Below, piece after piece: positions 7,764 to 14,966 of a DNA stretch of 15,121 bases; position 1 is the first letter of the stretch; every line of letters starts with the position of its first letter. The translations under genes and the position numbers were made by a program. Source of the DNA: Methylococcaceae bacterium (GTDB taxonomy: Bacteria > Pseudomonadota > Gammaproteobacteria > Methylococcales > Methylomonadaceae); NCBI GenBank assembly GCA_003155565.1, contig PMDM01000226.1, forward strand, positions 625 through 15,745, read 5' to 3'. The notes below the pieces were generated by a model, which was not told the DNA's origin, did no database searches, and saw nothing but the letters and a program-made list of their open reading frames with translations.

Positions 7764-8387
7764 TTGAGACAAACAGAAATAAGTTTTGATTTAGATAGCC
7801 ATACCCTCGATTTTAATCTGGCTGATGGGGCAGAACTGGTTTTAATCAGGCAATTCTATAGCCAACCTGAATCCGATCAATTGTTTATAACACTGTTAAA
7901 CAGTTTGCATTGGCAAGAGGAAGACATTTTTATCTTTAGCAAGTGGCTTAAAGTCCCGCGCTTGATGTGCTGGTATGGCGATCCCGATGCCTATTATCAA
8001 TACTCAGGCGTTAATCATCAGCCCAAACCGTGGACACCGGAATTGCAAAGCATCAGGGGAAAAATGGAACAGCAATGCCAAAGCACTTTCAACAGCGTGT
8101 TGGCTAACTTGTACCGGGACGGCAAAGATTCGATGGGGTGTCATGCTGATGATGAAAAAGAGCTGGGCATTAACCCAACCATTGCTTCATTGAGTTTGGG
8201 TGATGAACGCTTATTTAAAATGCACCACAAAAAAAGCAAACAAACATTGAACATTAACCTGCAACACGGCGATTTACTGCTTATGGGCGGGACGTGCCAG
8301 CGGCATTGGCTGCATTCCGTACCTAAAACCAAGGCGCACAAAACGCCGCGCATCAATTTGACGTTTCGGAAAATACTGACCGTTTAA
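7764..8387 (+). CDS. alkB: AlkB-type 2-oxoglutarate/Fe(II) dioxygenase
   Basis: This is an AlkB-family oxygenase that oxidatively removes alkyl groups from DNA or RNA bases (ALKBH2/3-like layout). Using the TTG at 7764 as start it has 207 residues. Iron ligands are H127 and D129 in GCHADDEKE and H184 in WLHSVPK; 2-oxoglutarate contacts are R196 and R202 in PRINLTFR. Substrate-site features PRLMCWYGD, YSGVNHQP and SLGDERLFKMHHK also fit. No ATG lies in frame between the receptor stop and residue 68 (Met). The in-frame ATG at 7596 would run 155 nt into the receptor gene and adds residues with no family likeness. TTG at 7764 or TTG at 7740 are the realistic starts; neither has a strong ribosome site, so coupling to the receptor gene is likely. 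It ends facing purD, with two palindromic repeats between. Confidence 0.88.
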   Translation: MRQTEISFDLDSHTLDFNLADGAELVLIRQFYSQPESDQLFITLLNSLHWQEEDIFIFSKWLKVPRLMCWYGDPDAYYQYSGVNHQPKPWTPELQSIRGKMEQQCQSTFNSVLANLYRDGKDSMGCHADDEKELGINPTIASLSLGDERLFKMHHKKSKQTLNINLQHGDLLLMGGTCQRHWLHSVPKTKAHKTPRINLTFRKILTV

Positions 8388-8409
8388 CCTAAAAACCACA
8401 GTTGATACT

Positions 8410-8460
8410 TGTGTTAGGCCGTTCGTGCTGAGCCTGTCGAAGCATGAACGGCCTAACACA
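8410..8460 (+). repeat. Palindromic repeat copy A (GAGCCTGTCGA loop, 20-bp stem)
   Basis: Arms TGTGTTAGGCCGTTC and GAACGGCCTAACACA are perfect over 15 nt and continue inward as GTGCT/AGCAT with one G-T pair, giving a 20-bp stem around the 11-nt loop GAGCCTGTCGA (8430-8440). The inner part (CGTTC...loop...GAACG) is the common repeat core; the outer TGTGTTAGGC arm is not shared with the other copies. It lies 22 nt after the alkB stop codon and could hinder read-through, but no T-tract follows. Confidence 0.85.
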
Positions 8461-8475
8461 CTCACCTATTGGGTG

Positions 8476-8536
8476 GGCATTGCAAAATCCCGTTAACCCT
8501 TCGACAGGCTCAGGGCGAACGTGATTTTGCAATGCC
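8476..8536 (-). repeat. Palindromic repeat copy B, opposite orientation, with unrelated outer arms
   Basis: Outer arms GGCATTGCAAAATC (8476-8489) and GATTTTGCAATGCC (8523-8536) are perfect over 14 nt. Inside them is the core of copy A reversed: CGTT..CCCT, loop TCGACAGGCTC (8501-8511), then AGGG..AACG. The two copies are 15 nt apart in opposite orientation between convergent genes, as in BIME-like arrangements. A run of seven T (8542-8548) follows the right arm after a short gap, so copy B may also help end transcripts from alkB. Confidence 0.85.
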
Positions 8537-8564
8537 AAACTGATTTTTTTAGGCTTAAACAACC

Positions 8565-9839
8565 TTATTTGATGGCCTTAAAGCCAATATCCGTCCGGTA
8601 ATAAACATTATCCCAATAAATATCTTTAGCAAGCTCGTAGGCTTTAGTCTGGGCTTCCTGAATGGTATCGCCTAGCGCACAAACGCACAGGACACGGCCT
8701 CCAGCGGTTATGATTGCGTCGTCTTGCATTTGCGTACCAGCGTGAAACACTTTAACACCGTCCATTTCTTGTTCCGGTAAACCCGAAATCACCGCGCCTT
8801 GTTGATACGAATCTGGATAACCACCTGCCGCCATCACAACCCCCAACGCCGCCCTGTCGTCCCAATCGCTGCTGATTGTGTCCAGTTTTCCAGCCAAGGC
8901 AACCTCACAGAGTTCAACCAAGTCGCTTTTCAAGCGCATCATGATAGGTTGGGTTTCTGGATCGCCGAAACGGCAATTGTATTCCAGCACTTTAATTGCG
9001 CCATCAGGGGAAATCATCAAGCCTGCGTACAAAAACCCCGTATAAGCATTGCCATCTTCCGCCACGCCTGCCAAAGTCGGTGCGATGACCTCCTCCATGA
9101 CGCGGCGGTGTATATCAGGCGTGACCACGGGCGCAGGTGAATAAGCCCCCATACCACCGGTATTGGGGCCCTGATCGCCATTATCACGCGCCTTATGGTC
9201 TTGTGAGGTCGCCATGGCTAACGCATGTTTGCCATCTGCGATAACAATAAAACTGGCTTCTTCGCCTTGCAAAAACTCTTCTATGACTACTCGGCTTCCG
9301 GCTGCACCGAAGACATTGCCTGAGAGCATATCTTCAACCGCGTTAATGGCTTCTTGTTCAGACTGCGCCACCACCACCCCTTTCCCTGCCGCCAAGCCGT
9401 CAGCCTTTACGACGATAGGTGCGCCTTGTGCTTTTATATAAGCTATTGCTTCATTTTGATCGGTGAAGCTTTGGTATTGGGCGGTCGGAATGTTGTACCT
9501 GACCATAAAATCTTTACAAAAACTTTTGGATCCTTCCAGTTGCGCCGCCTGTGCTGTGGGGCCAAAACATTGCAGCCCCGCTTGCTTGAAGCTATCAACT
9601 ATACCCATTGTTAAAGGCACTTCCGGGCCGACAATGGTGAGGTCGATCTGTGCTTGCTTTGCAAATGCCAGTAGTTCGAGTATATCAGTCGCGGCAATGG
9701 CGATGTTTTCAACGCCCGCCTCGAGCGCTGTCCCGGCATTGCCTGGCGCGACGAAGACTTTATCAACTTTAGGTGACTGCTTAACTTTCCAGGCCAGGGC
9801 ATGTTCGCGCCCACCGTTACCGACGATAAGGATTTTCAT
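8565..9839 (-). CDS. purD: Phosphoribosylamine-glycine ligase (GAR synthetase)
   Basis: The 424-aa cytoplasmic ATP-grasp enzyme catalyses the second step of de novo purine synthesis: phosphoribosylamine + glycine + ATP to glycinamide ribonucleotide. The N-terminal fold has VGNGGREHALAW (6-17) and VAPGNAG (30-36). The ATP-grasp part has VKADGLAAGKGVVV (144-157), DHKARDNGDQGPNTGGMGAYSP (around 214-235) and the metal-binding LEYNCRFGDPETQP (285-298). Length is normal (E. coli PurD is 429 aa). It is the last gene of the minus-strand block, 75 nt after purH. That spacer carries an inverted repeat, and only a weak GAG lies about 10 nt before the ATG. Confidence 0.97.
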   Translation of the reverse strand: MKILIVGNGGREHALAWKVKQSPKVDKVFVAPGNAGTALEAGVENIAIAATDILELLAFAKQAQIDLTIVGPEVPLTMGIVDSFKQAGLQCFGPTAQAAQLEGSKSFCKDFMVRYNIPTAQYQSFTDQNEAIAYIKAQGAPIVVKADGLAAGKGVVVAQSEQEAINAVEDMLSGNVFGAAGSRVVIEEFLQGEEASFIVIADGKHALAMATSQDHKARDNGDQGPNTGGMGAYSPAPVVTPDIHRRVMEEVIAPTLAGVAEDGNAYTGFLYAGLMISPDGAIKVLEYNCRFGDPETQPIMMRLKSDLVELCEVALAGKLDTISSDWDDRAALGVVMAAGGYPDSYQQGAVISGLPEQEMDGVKVFHAGTQMQDDAIITAGGRVLCVCALGDTIQEAQTKAYELAKDIYWDNVYYRTDIGFKAIK

Positions 9840-9858
9840 ATATAAGACTCAAGGTTCA

Positions 9859-9908
9859 AGGCGAAAGGCACAAGGCATAAAACAACGTACACTTTTCGCC
9901 TTTCGCCT
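9859..9908. repeat. Inverted repeat in the purH-purD spacer
   Basis: AGGCGAAAGGC (9859-9869) and GCCTTTCGCCT (9898-9908) are perfect 11-nt inverted arms, separated by 28 nt. The left side continues as a run of AAGG-type units (CAAGG, CACAAGG), typical of the GCGAAAGGC/CACAAGGC dispersed repeats seen in several methanotroph and other environmental genomes (from memory). It fills most of the spacer between the purH stop and purD ribosome site, so it would be present as an RNA hairpin in a purHD transcript. Confidence 0.65.
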
Positions 9909-9914
9909 AAATTT

Positions 9915-11471
9915 TTAATGCCTAAAATGCCGCATTCCGGTGAATACCATCGCAATATTATGCTCATTAGCCGCAGCAATCACTTCCTTATCGCGGACAG
10001 AGCCACCGGGCTGGATGATTGCGGTAATTCCCGCTTCGGCGGCTGAATCTATACCGTCCCGAAACGGAAAGAAAGCGTCGGAAGCCATAGCCGAACCAGC
10101 GACTTCTAGGCCTCCATCAGCCGCTTTGATGCCTGCGATCTTGGCTGAATAAACCCGGCTCATCTGCCCTGCACCTACACCAATAGTCTGGCCATTTTTG
10201 GCATATACGATAGCATTGGATTTGACGAATTTGGCGACTTTCCAGGCGAATAACATATCCCTGAGTTCCCGTTCAGTGGGAGTGCGTTTGCTAACAATCG
10301 TCAAATCCGCACTCTTGACTTCACCCGAATCTTTCTCTTGAACCAGTAGGCCACCGCTGACCTTCTTGAAATCCAGCACATCCGTACTACTGTAACTGAA
10401 TTCACCACATTGCAGGACGCGCAGGTTGGCTTTTTCCGCCAAGACAGTTTGCGCCGCATTGCTGAACGCGGGGGCAATAATCACTTCGACAAACTGCCGC
10501 CCAATAATCTCTGCCGCCGTTTCTTTGTCCAGCTCACGATTGAAGGCGATGATGCCACCAAAAGCGGACGTAGGATCGGTGGTGTATGCCTTATTGTAGG
10601 CCTCTAAAAGTGTATCGCCCTCAGCAACACCGCACGGATTGGCATGTTTGACAATCACACAGGTAGGCTGGTCGGTGAATGATTTGACACATTCCAAAGC
10701 CGCATCAGCATCGGCGATATTGTTATAGGACAGTTCTTTGCCTTGAAGCTGCCTGGACGAACTGATCGTACCCGAAACGGGGTCGAATTCACTATAGAAA
10801 GCGGCTTTTTGGTGCGGATTCTCACCATAGCGCATGGACTGACTAAGGTAAAACTGTAAATTAAGGGTTTCGGGGAATGCGACCTTGGTTACATTACCCA
10901 AATACGAGGCAATGGCGGTGTCGTAATGCGCGGTATGCTGAAAACACTTCAACGCCAAATTAAAGCGGGTTTGCAAAGAAAGGCCATTACGCGTTTTCAA
11001 TTCGGCAATCGTCCTGACATAATCTGACGGTTCGACAATAACAGCCACATCAATATAATTCTTGGCGGCGGCACGTATCATGGTAGGGCCGCCAATATCT
11101 ATGTTTTCGATAGCCATAACCAAAACACAGTCGGACTTAGCAATGGTATTTTCAAACGGATATAAGTTAACCACCACCATATCTATCGGCTGGATGCCGT
11201 TTTCCTCCATAACCTCATCATCTATGCCGCGCCTACCTAATATGCCGCCATGAATTTTAGGGTGCAAGGTTTTTACCCTACCATCCATCATTTCAGGAAA
11301 ACCCGTGTAATCAGCAACCTCGGTTACCTGGATGTTATTTTCGGCAAGAATTTTTGCGGTGCCACCAGTCGACAAGATTTCTATGCCTAATAAACTGAGT
11401 TCACGGCAGAAATCCACGATACCTGATTTATCGGAGACACTGACAAGTGCGCGGGTAATTTTTTTGTTCAT
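9915..11471 (-). CDS. purH: Bifunctional AICAR transformylase/IMP cyclohydrolase
   Basis: The 518-aa cytoplasmic enzyme catalyses the last two steps of de novo IMP synthesis: formyl transfer to AICAR and ring closure of FAICAR. The N-terminal IMP cyclohydrolase part shows [12 protein letters not shown] (10-21), LSTGGTAK (33-40), the [16 protein letters not shown] block (61-76) and NLYPF (102-106). The C-terminal transformylase part shows [16 protein letters not shown] (211-226), the catalytic K275-H276 in [21 protein letters not shown] (301-311) and [12 protein letters not shown] (464-475). It ends FTGMRHFRH as is usual. It lies 66 nt downstream of fis; no strong ribosome site is seen before its ATG. 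Confidence 0.97.
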   Translation of the reverse strand: MNKKITRALVSVSDKSGIVDFCRELSLLGIEILSTGGTAKILAENNIQVTEVADYTGFPEMMDGRVKTLHPKIHGGILGRRGIDDEVMEENGIQPIDMVVVNLYPFENTIAKSDCVLVMAIENIDIGGPTMIRAAAKNYIDVAVIVEPSDYVRTIAELKTRNGLSLQTRFNLALKCFQHTAHYDTAIASYLGNVTKVAFPETLNLQFYLSQSMRYGENPHQKAAFYSEFDPVSGTISSSRQLQGKELSYNNIADADAALECVKSFTDQPTCVIVKHANPCGVAEGDTLLEAYNKAYTTDPTSAFGGIIAFNRELDKETAAEIIGRQFVEVIIAPAFSNAAQTVLAEKANLRVLQCGEFSYSSTDVLDFKKVSGGLLVQEKDSGEVKSADLTIVSKRTPTERELRDMLFAWKVAKFVKSNAIVYAKNGQTIGVGAGQMSRVYSAKIAGIKAADGGLEVAGSAMASDAFFPFRDGIDSAAEAGITAIIQPGGSVRDKEVIAAANEHNIAMVFTGMRHFRH

Positions 11472-11508
11472 GCAAACTGATTTGAGAATGATAGGTGGAA
11501 CGGGAAAA

Positions 11509-11534
11509 GAGGAAAACTACCTACAGTTTTCTTT
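11509..11534 (-). other. Weak hairpin between fis and purH
   Basis: On the minus strand GAAAAC and GTTTTC pair around an 8-nt loop, extended by a few A-T and G-T pairs, followed by CTCTTTT. The stem is AT-rich and the T-tract interrupted, so at most it is a leaky terminator separating fis from purHD. Confidence 0.25.
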
Positions 11535-11537
11535 ACT

Positions 11538-11822
11538 TTAGGAGAGTCCGTAATAATCCATTTTTTTTCGCAAGGTGCTACGGCTTAATCCTAGCGCTTT
11601 GGCTGCTTTACTCTGGTTGTAGCCGGAATGTTCCAACGCTGCTTGTAATAGAGGCTTTTCGACTTCTGCCATGACCATGTTGTATAAATCATTAACATCA
11701 TGTCCATGCAATTGCTCCAGATAACGCGAAACAGTTTGTTTGACATGCACGGATAAAGGCGTACACAAGATTAAATGATCGTTTGCATCGATAACTTCAT
11801 TGCCTTCCACGAAAGTATCCAT
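11538..11822 (-). CDS. fis: DNA-binding protein Fis
   Basis: Fis is a small nucleoid-associated dimer that bends DNA and activates growth-related promoters such as rRNA genes. Starting at the ATG at 11822 (MDTFVEGNEV) the protein has 94 residues, close to the 98 of E. coli Fis, and keeps its layout. SVHVKQTVSRYLEQLHGHDVNDLY (about 24-47) is the dimer core, MAEVEKPLLQAAL (51-63) the next helix, and SKAAKALGLSRSTLRKKMDYYG (71-92) the helix-turn-helix. A longer reading from 11957 would overlap dusB by 112 nt and adds a non-Fis extension, so it is rejected. The start is 23 nt after the dusB stop, the classic dusB-fis pairing. Confidence 0.95.
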   Translation of the reverse strand: MDTFVEGNEVIDANDHLILCTPLSVHVKQTVSRYLEQLHGHDVNDLYNMVMAEVEKPLLQAALEHSGYNQSKAAKALGLSRSTLRKKMDYYGLS

Positions 11823-11845
11823 AGGTTGCAGCACTATCGTTATTG

Positions 11846-12808
11846 TTATAAGGTAAATGTCGAATGTATCAGCGTCATCTGCTGGATCGGTTGGGCAGCC
11901 TGGTTGATCTTGTTTCTTATGTCCTGGCTGATAAAGTCGAGATGTTTGAAATACCAACTGATATGTTTCCGGGCTATTCTAACACCAGTCACATCGCCGT
12001 AGAAACTGTAAAGTTTTTCAAGATGAGCCGACAGTGCCTCATAAATTTCTGTAACTGTTGGTTTTTCAAAGACTTTTCCATGGTTAATAAAAGTGTCAAT
12101 TTCTTTGAACAGCCACGGGTTACCTTGTGCTGCCCGACCTATCATTAGGGCATCAGCACCTGTTACATCAAGTACAAATTGGGCTTTTGCGGCAGAATCA
12201 ATATCGCCATTGGCAATAACGGGGATGCTGACCGCCTGTTTAACCCGTTTTATCGTTTCGTATTCAGCCTGCCCCTCGAATTTACAGGCACGGGTTCGTC
12301 CATGTACGGTCAAGGCGGCAATACCGGAAGATTCTGCAATTTTGGCGATGTCAACGGCATTGCGATTCAGCACATCCCAGCCCGTACGAATTTTTAAGGT
12401 GACAGGAACATCAACCGCATTGACAACTGCGTCGAGAATTTTTTTCACTAAATCAGCATCACGCAATAATGCCGAACCTGCCGCAACCGCGCAAACTTTC
12501 TTCGCCGGGCAACCCATATTGATGTCAATGATTTGAGCACCGCGCTGGACATTGTAAATCGCCGCATCAGCCATAAGTTTGGGGTCGGTACCGAGTATCT
12601 GCACCGAACGCAAACCTGCCTCACCCTCATGGTCTGCTTTTAGTAAAGTCCTTTTATGGTCGCGCAATGCTGGATTGGATGCCACCATCTCGGAAACCGC
12701 CAGCCCTGCACCGAATTCTTTACAGATACCCCTGAACGGGCGGTCACTGATCCCAGCCATCGGTGCTAAGACCAAGTTATTAGATAGCTGATAAGAACCG
12801 ATTTGCAT
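11846..12808 (-). CDS. dusB: tRNA-dihydrouridine synthase B
   Basis: DusB is a FMN-dependent enzyme that reduces specific uridines of tRNA to dihydrouridine. With the ATG at 12808 (MQIGSYQLSNN) it has 320 residues against 321 in E. coli, and the N-termini align (E. coli MRIGQYQL). Motifs: APMAGISDRPFR (15-26), VSEMVASNP (38-46), DINMGCPAKKV (95-105) with catalytic C100, VTLKIRTGW (136-144), LTVHGRTRAC (166-175), PVIANGDI (196-203) and GADALMIGRAAQGNPW (217-232). The ATG at 12916 would add 36 residues overlapping the upstream gene and is unlikely. The gap to the upstream 178-codon gene is 25 nt, so they are probably co-transcribed; fis follows directly. Confidence 0.95.
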   Translation of the reverse strand: MQIGSYQLSNNLVLAPMAGISDRPFRGICKEFGAGLAVSEMVASNPALRDHKRTLLKADHEGEAGLRSVQILGTDPKLMADAAIYNVQRGAQIIDINMGCPAKKVCAVAAGSALLRDADLVKKILDAVVNAVDVPVTLKIRTGWDVLNRNAVDIAKIAESSGIAALTVHGRTRACKFEGQAEYETIKRVKQAVSIPVIANGDIDSAAKAQFVLDVTGADALMIGRAAQGNPWLFKEIDTFINHGKVFEKPTVTEIYEALSAHLEKLYSFYGDVTGVRIARKHISWYFKHLDFISQDIRNKINQAAQPIQQMTLIHSTFTL

Positions 12809-12833
12809 AATGGCTGACAACCAAAGTTGGTAT

Positions 12834-13370
12834 TTACTTGGCTTCTTTATCGGTATCTTCATTCCAAATGGGGTTATCCCGGTCTGCTGTTTCCAGCTTG
12901 ACACGATCTTCTTCATAAATATGCCAAAACGATTTATCTATCTTGGCATTGGCATAGCCTTCCTTTTTTTCATGGGTAAACGGACACCACCAGTTTTCCA
13001 CCAGTTTGACCATATACGCATGCCACTCAAACACCGCAACGCTAACCGGGCAATACCAGGTGCAATTAATAATCCAGTACAGTTTTGACTGGGCGAGGCT
13101 TAACTTAAAAGTCCCATCCATCGTAATCTGATCTTTCATGGTATAGCGATGGCTATTCCTGTCTGGCATAAAATCCGAAAACTTTTTGATGTTTTTGCCG
13201 CCTATCATCCATAAATGAAAATAGGTCATATAGGCACTGAGGAACACGAAAGGTAACGTGACTATCGGCAAGTACACAAAAAACAAGCCAATTGCTCTAC
13301 GCCATACAGGCAATTGCCTGTGGTTTTTGCCGATTTCAGCACGACTGGAACAGGTATCACATGCTTTCAT
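12834..13370 (-). CDS. Uncharacterised Trp/Cys-rich membrane protein, 178 aa
   Basis: I do not recognise a named family. The protein begins with a CxxC (C4, C7), then a strong TM segment (about 26-50, GLFFVYLPIVTLPFVFLSAY). The soluble stretch includes KFSDFMPDRNSHRYTMKDQ (63-81). A second hydrophobic, aromatic segment (about 97-124) carries C103 and C107 (CTWYC) and FEWHAYMVKLVE. Next come WWCPFTHEKK with C129 and H133, and an acidic C-terminal tail (KSFWHIYEEDRVKLE). Five Cys and six His with many Trp suggest metal or redox binding at the membrane; this is inference. Its ATG is 3 nt after the stop of the 65-aa cysteine-rich gene, with GAGG 11 nt upstream inside that gene, so the two are almost certainly translated together. 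The paired genes suggest a shared metal-handling or maturation job, possibly specific to the lineage. Confidence 0.8.
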   Translation of the reverse strand: MKACDTCSSRAEIGKNHRQLPVWRRAIGLFFVYLPIVTLPFVFLSAYMTYFHLWMIGGKNIKKFSDFMPDRNSHRYTMKDQITMDGTFKLSLAQSKLYWIINCTWYCPVSVAVFEWHAYMVKLVENWWCPFTHEKKEGYANAKIDKSFWHIYEEDRVKLETADRDNPIWNEDTDKEAK

Positions 13371-13373
13371 TAA

Positions 13374-13571
13374 TTAGTTTTCCTCACTATTACTATTAGT
13401 TTTTGTATTAATTTTTTGTGATTTGTTATTCATATAGATAAGCTGGTAAATGCTCTGGCATCCCGCACAACAAAACGACAGCACACCCTTTTCAGTCGTC
13501 AGGGAAAAGCCTTTTATTTCCACCAGTAACCCGCAAAGATCGCAGCTTTTTTTATATTTTACTGTGGTCAC
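13374..13571 (-). CDS. Small cysteine-rich protein like the P-type ATPase metal-binding domain
   Basis: The 65-aa protein starts with GTG (13571), supported by a perfect GAGG 7 nt upstream. It has C10 and C13 (SCDLCGLLVEIKGFSL), then C34, C35 and C38 (SFCCAGCQSIYQLIY), followed by a polar Asn/Lys/Ser tail. The CxLCGL...FCCxGCxxxY pattern matches the N-terminal metal-binding domain placed before copper-type P1B ATPases (PF12156-like), here as a stand-alone protein. No ATPase or transmembrane segment follows, so a metal chaperone or sensor role is inferred. It opens the minus-strand block and is tightly linked to the 178-aa membrane protein gene. Confidence 0.85.
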   Translation of the reverse strand: MTTVKYKKSCDLCGLLVEIKGFSLTTEKGVLSFCCAGCQSIYQLIYMNNKSQKINTKTNSNSEEN

Positions 13572-13578
13572 AAAGATG

Positions 13579-13582
13579 CCTC
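13579..13582 (-). promoter_or_regulatory. Ribosome binding site deciding the GTG start
   Basis: GAGG on the minus strand ends 7 nt before the GTG at 13571. No ATG start lies in that frame before the cysteine motif, so this site fixes the start of the 65-aa gene. Confidence 0.7.
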
Positions 13583-13609
13583 AATGATTTTATGGGATCT
13601 CTGAACAAG

Positions 13610-13654
13610 TTGATTCCGGTCATGGTTCGACAAGCTCACCACGGACAGAATCAA
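13610..13654 (-). repeat. Palindromic repeat copy C with TTGATTC/GAATCAA outer arms
   Basis: The same element type as at 8410-8536: loop TCGACAAGCTC (13627-13637; GAGCTTGTCGA on the minus strand) flanked by TGGT/ACCA, partly decayed GGTC/GGAC core arms, and perfect outer arms TTGATTC (13610-13616) and GAATCAA (13648-13654). The outer arms again do not match those of copies A or B. Confidence 0.75.
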
Positions 13655-13745
13655 CAAGGCTCTCTTGAGTGTAGCCGAAGGACTCACCACGAACGGAACC
13701 AACCCAAATCGTTCGTCCTGAGCTTGTCGAAGGAAGCCTGTCGAA
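13655..13745 (+). repeat. Composite, rearranged repeat fragments including copy D
   Basis: Copy D (13711-13734) reads GTTCGTCCT, loop GAGCTTGTCGA, then AGGA, but its right core arm is replaced by a second partial unit, AGCCTGTCGAAGGAC (13734-13748). Before it, GAGTGTAGCCGAAGGACTC (13667-13685) and CTCACCACGAACGG (13683-13696) are a variant loop and a half-core. This looks like several insertions or recombinations of one family between rlmI and the 65-aa gene. Confidence 0.65.
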
Positions 13746-13764
13746 GGACTTAATCATAGCTTCC

Positions 13765-14961
13765 TTATAGGCTAGCGGAAACTGTGCAAAAAAATGTCTT
13801 CAAATATGCCGTTTCGGCTATGGCAGGATCAATCGGGTGATCGCCGCCCTGGCCTCCACAGGAAAAAAACGTCAGATGCCGGTCAATATGCCGCCCTGAT
13901 GAACGCAAAATTTCGTGTAGATTGTCAACGCTCAGATGAAAAGAACAAGACGCTGAAATCAGTATTCCATTTTTGGCTAACACTTGGAGCGCAAGCTGGT
14001 TTAAACGCCGATAGGCTTCATAACCCTGCTTAAAATCCTTTTTACGTTTAATCAACGCGGGTGGATCAAGCACTATTATGTCATAAAGCTGCCCGTCTTG
14101 ACGCGCTTGTTTGAGAAAATCGAAGACATCACTACGCACAAATTGCATTTTATCTTCAACCTGATTGAGCTTTGCATTTTCTACAGCCAAAGCCAGTGCG
14201 CCTTCTGAGGCATCAACACACACAACTTCGGCAGCGCCGCCCAAAGCAGCAGGGATACCCCATGCGCCGGTATAGGAAAATAAATCCAACACGCGTTGAT
14301 TTGTTGCCAATGTTGCCAACATCGCCCGGCTTGCCCGGTGGTCATAAAACCAGCCGGTTTTTTGTCCACCCAGAATATCTACTTTGAACTTCGCACCGTT
14401 TTCCTCGATTATCAACGGGTCTGGAAGCTGACCGAAAACCACACAAGATTCCGTGTCCAACCCTTCTAATTGCCGTTGACTGTTATCATTTTTCAGGACG
14501 ATTGCAGTCGGTGACAACAGTTCGCGTAGTGCGGCAATCAGGCTGTCTTTCCTCAGCTCAATACCTGCCGTCGTGATCTGTACTGACAGCACCGAGCCAA
14601 ACCGGTCTATCACTAACCCCGGCAAGCCATCACTTTCGCCATAAACCAGCCGATAATAAGGTTTGGCGAACAGCTTTTCACGTAACACCAAAGCCGTGGC
14701 AATGCGTTCTTTAAAAAAATTGACTCCGCATTTAAGGTTACCTTTTCTTGATAACAATCTTGCGCAGATCAGGCTTTGTGGATTGATATAGGCCGTTCCC
14801 ATCACCTTGCCTTCATCCGTTTTCACCTGGACTAAATCGCCAGCAGCAAACTGTTCCAGCGGGGAACGTTTTGTATCAATTTCATTGCTAAAAACCCATA
14901 AGTGACCTTGGCGCAGTCGTTTGTCTTCGTGCTTCTTTAAAAAAATTTCACCGTGTGACAT
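13765..14961 (-). CDS. rlmI: 23S rRNA (cytosine-C5) methyltransferase, RlmI type
   Basis: The 398-aa class I SAM-dependent methyltransferase is expected to methylate a 23S rRNA cytosine (C1962 for E. coli RlmI, 396 aa). The N-terminal PUA domain covers about 1-75 (LKKHEDKRLRQGHLWVFSNEI). A central domain has YRLVYGESDGLPGLVIDRF (103-121) and GGQKTGWFYDHRASR (198-212). The Rossmann part has VLDLFSYTGAWGIPAAL (224-240), VDASEGAL (249-256), VLDPPALIK (297-305) and ASCSFHLS (337-344), where C339 is the likely catalytic Cys. It ends with the family's DHP...AYLKTFF motif. The ATG is 5 nt downstream of the stop of another minus-strand reading frame; no ribosome site is seen, so coupling is possible. 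Related RlmK/YccW-like proteins are the main alternative. Confidence 0.9.
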   Translation of the reverse strand: MSHGEIFLKKHEDKRLRQGHLWVFSNEIDTKRSPLEQFAAGDLVQVKTDEGKVMGTAYINPQSLICARLLSRKGNLKCGVNFFKERIATALVLREKLFAKPYYRLVYGESDGLPGLVIDRFGSVLSVQITTAGIELRKDSLIAALRELLSPTAIVLKNDNSQRQLEGLDTESCVVFGQLPDPLIIEENGAKFKVDILGGQKTGWFYDHRASRAMLATLATNQRVLDLFSYTGAWGIPAALGGAAEVVCVDASEGALALAVENAKLNQVEDKMQFVRSDVFDFLKQARQDGQLYDIIVLDPPALIKRKKDFKQGYEAYRRLNQLALQVLAKNGILISASCSFHLSVDNLHEILRSSGRHIDRHLTFFSCGGQGGDHPIDPAIAETAYLKTFFCTVSASL

Positions 14962-14966
14962 AGGGG

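Noticed and set aside
8410..8536. CRISPR array or attachment site
   Set aside because: There are only two inverted, non-identical palindromes with no regular spacers and no cas or integrase gene nearby.
9463..9918. 151-codon plus-strand ORF opposite purD
   Set aside because: It is a shadow of purD; its tail is the translated AAGG-type repeat.
11823..11957. N-terminally extended Fis (139 aa)
   Set aside because: The extension overlaps the end of dusB and is unlike any Fis; the ATG at 11822 gives the normal length.
12809..12916. N-terminally extended DusB (356 aa)
   Set aside because: The extension overlaps the 178-aa gene; the ATG at 12808 aligns with the E. coli DusB start.
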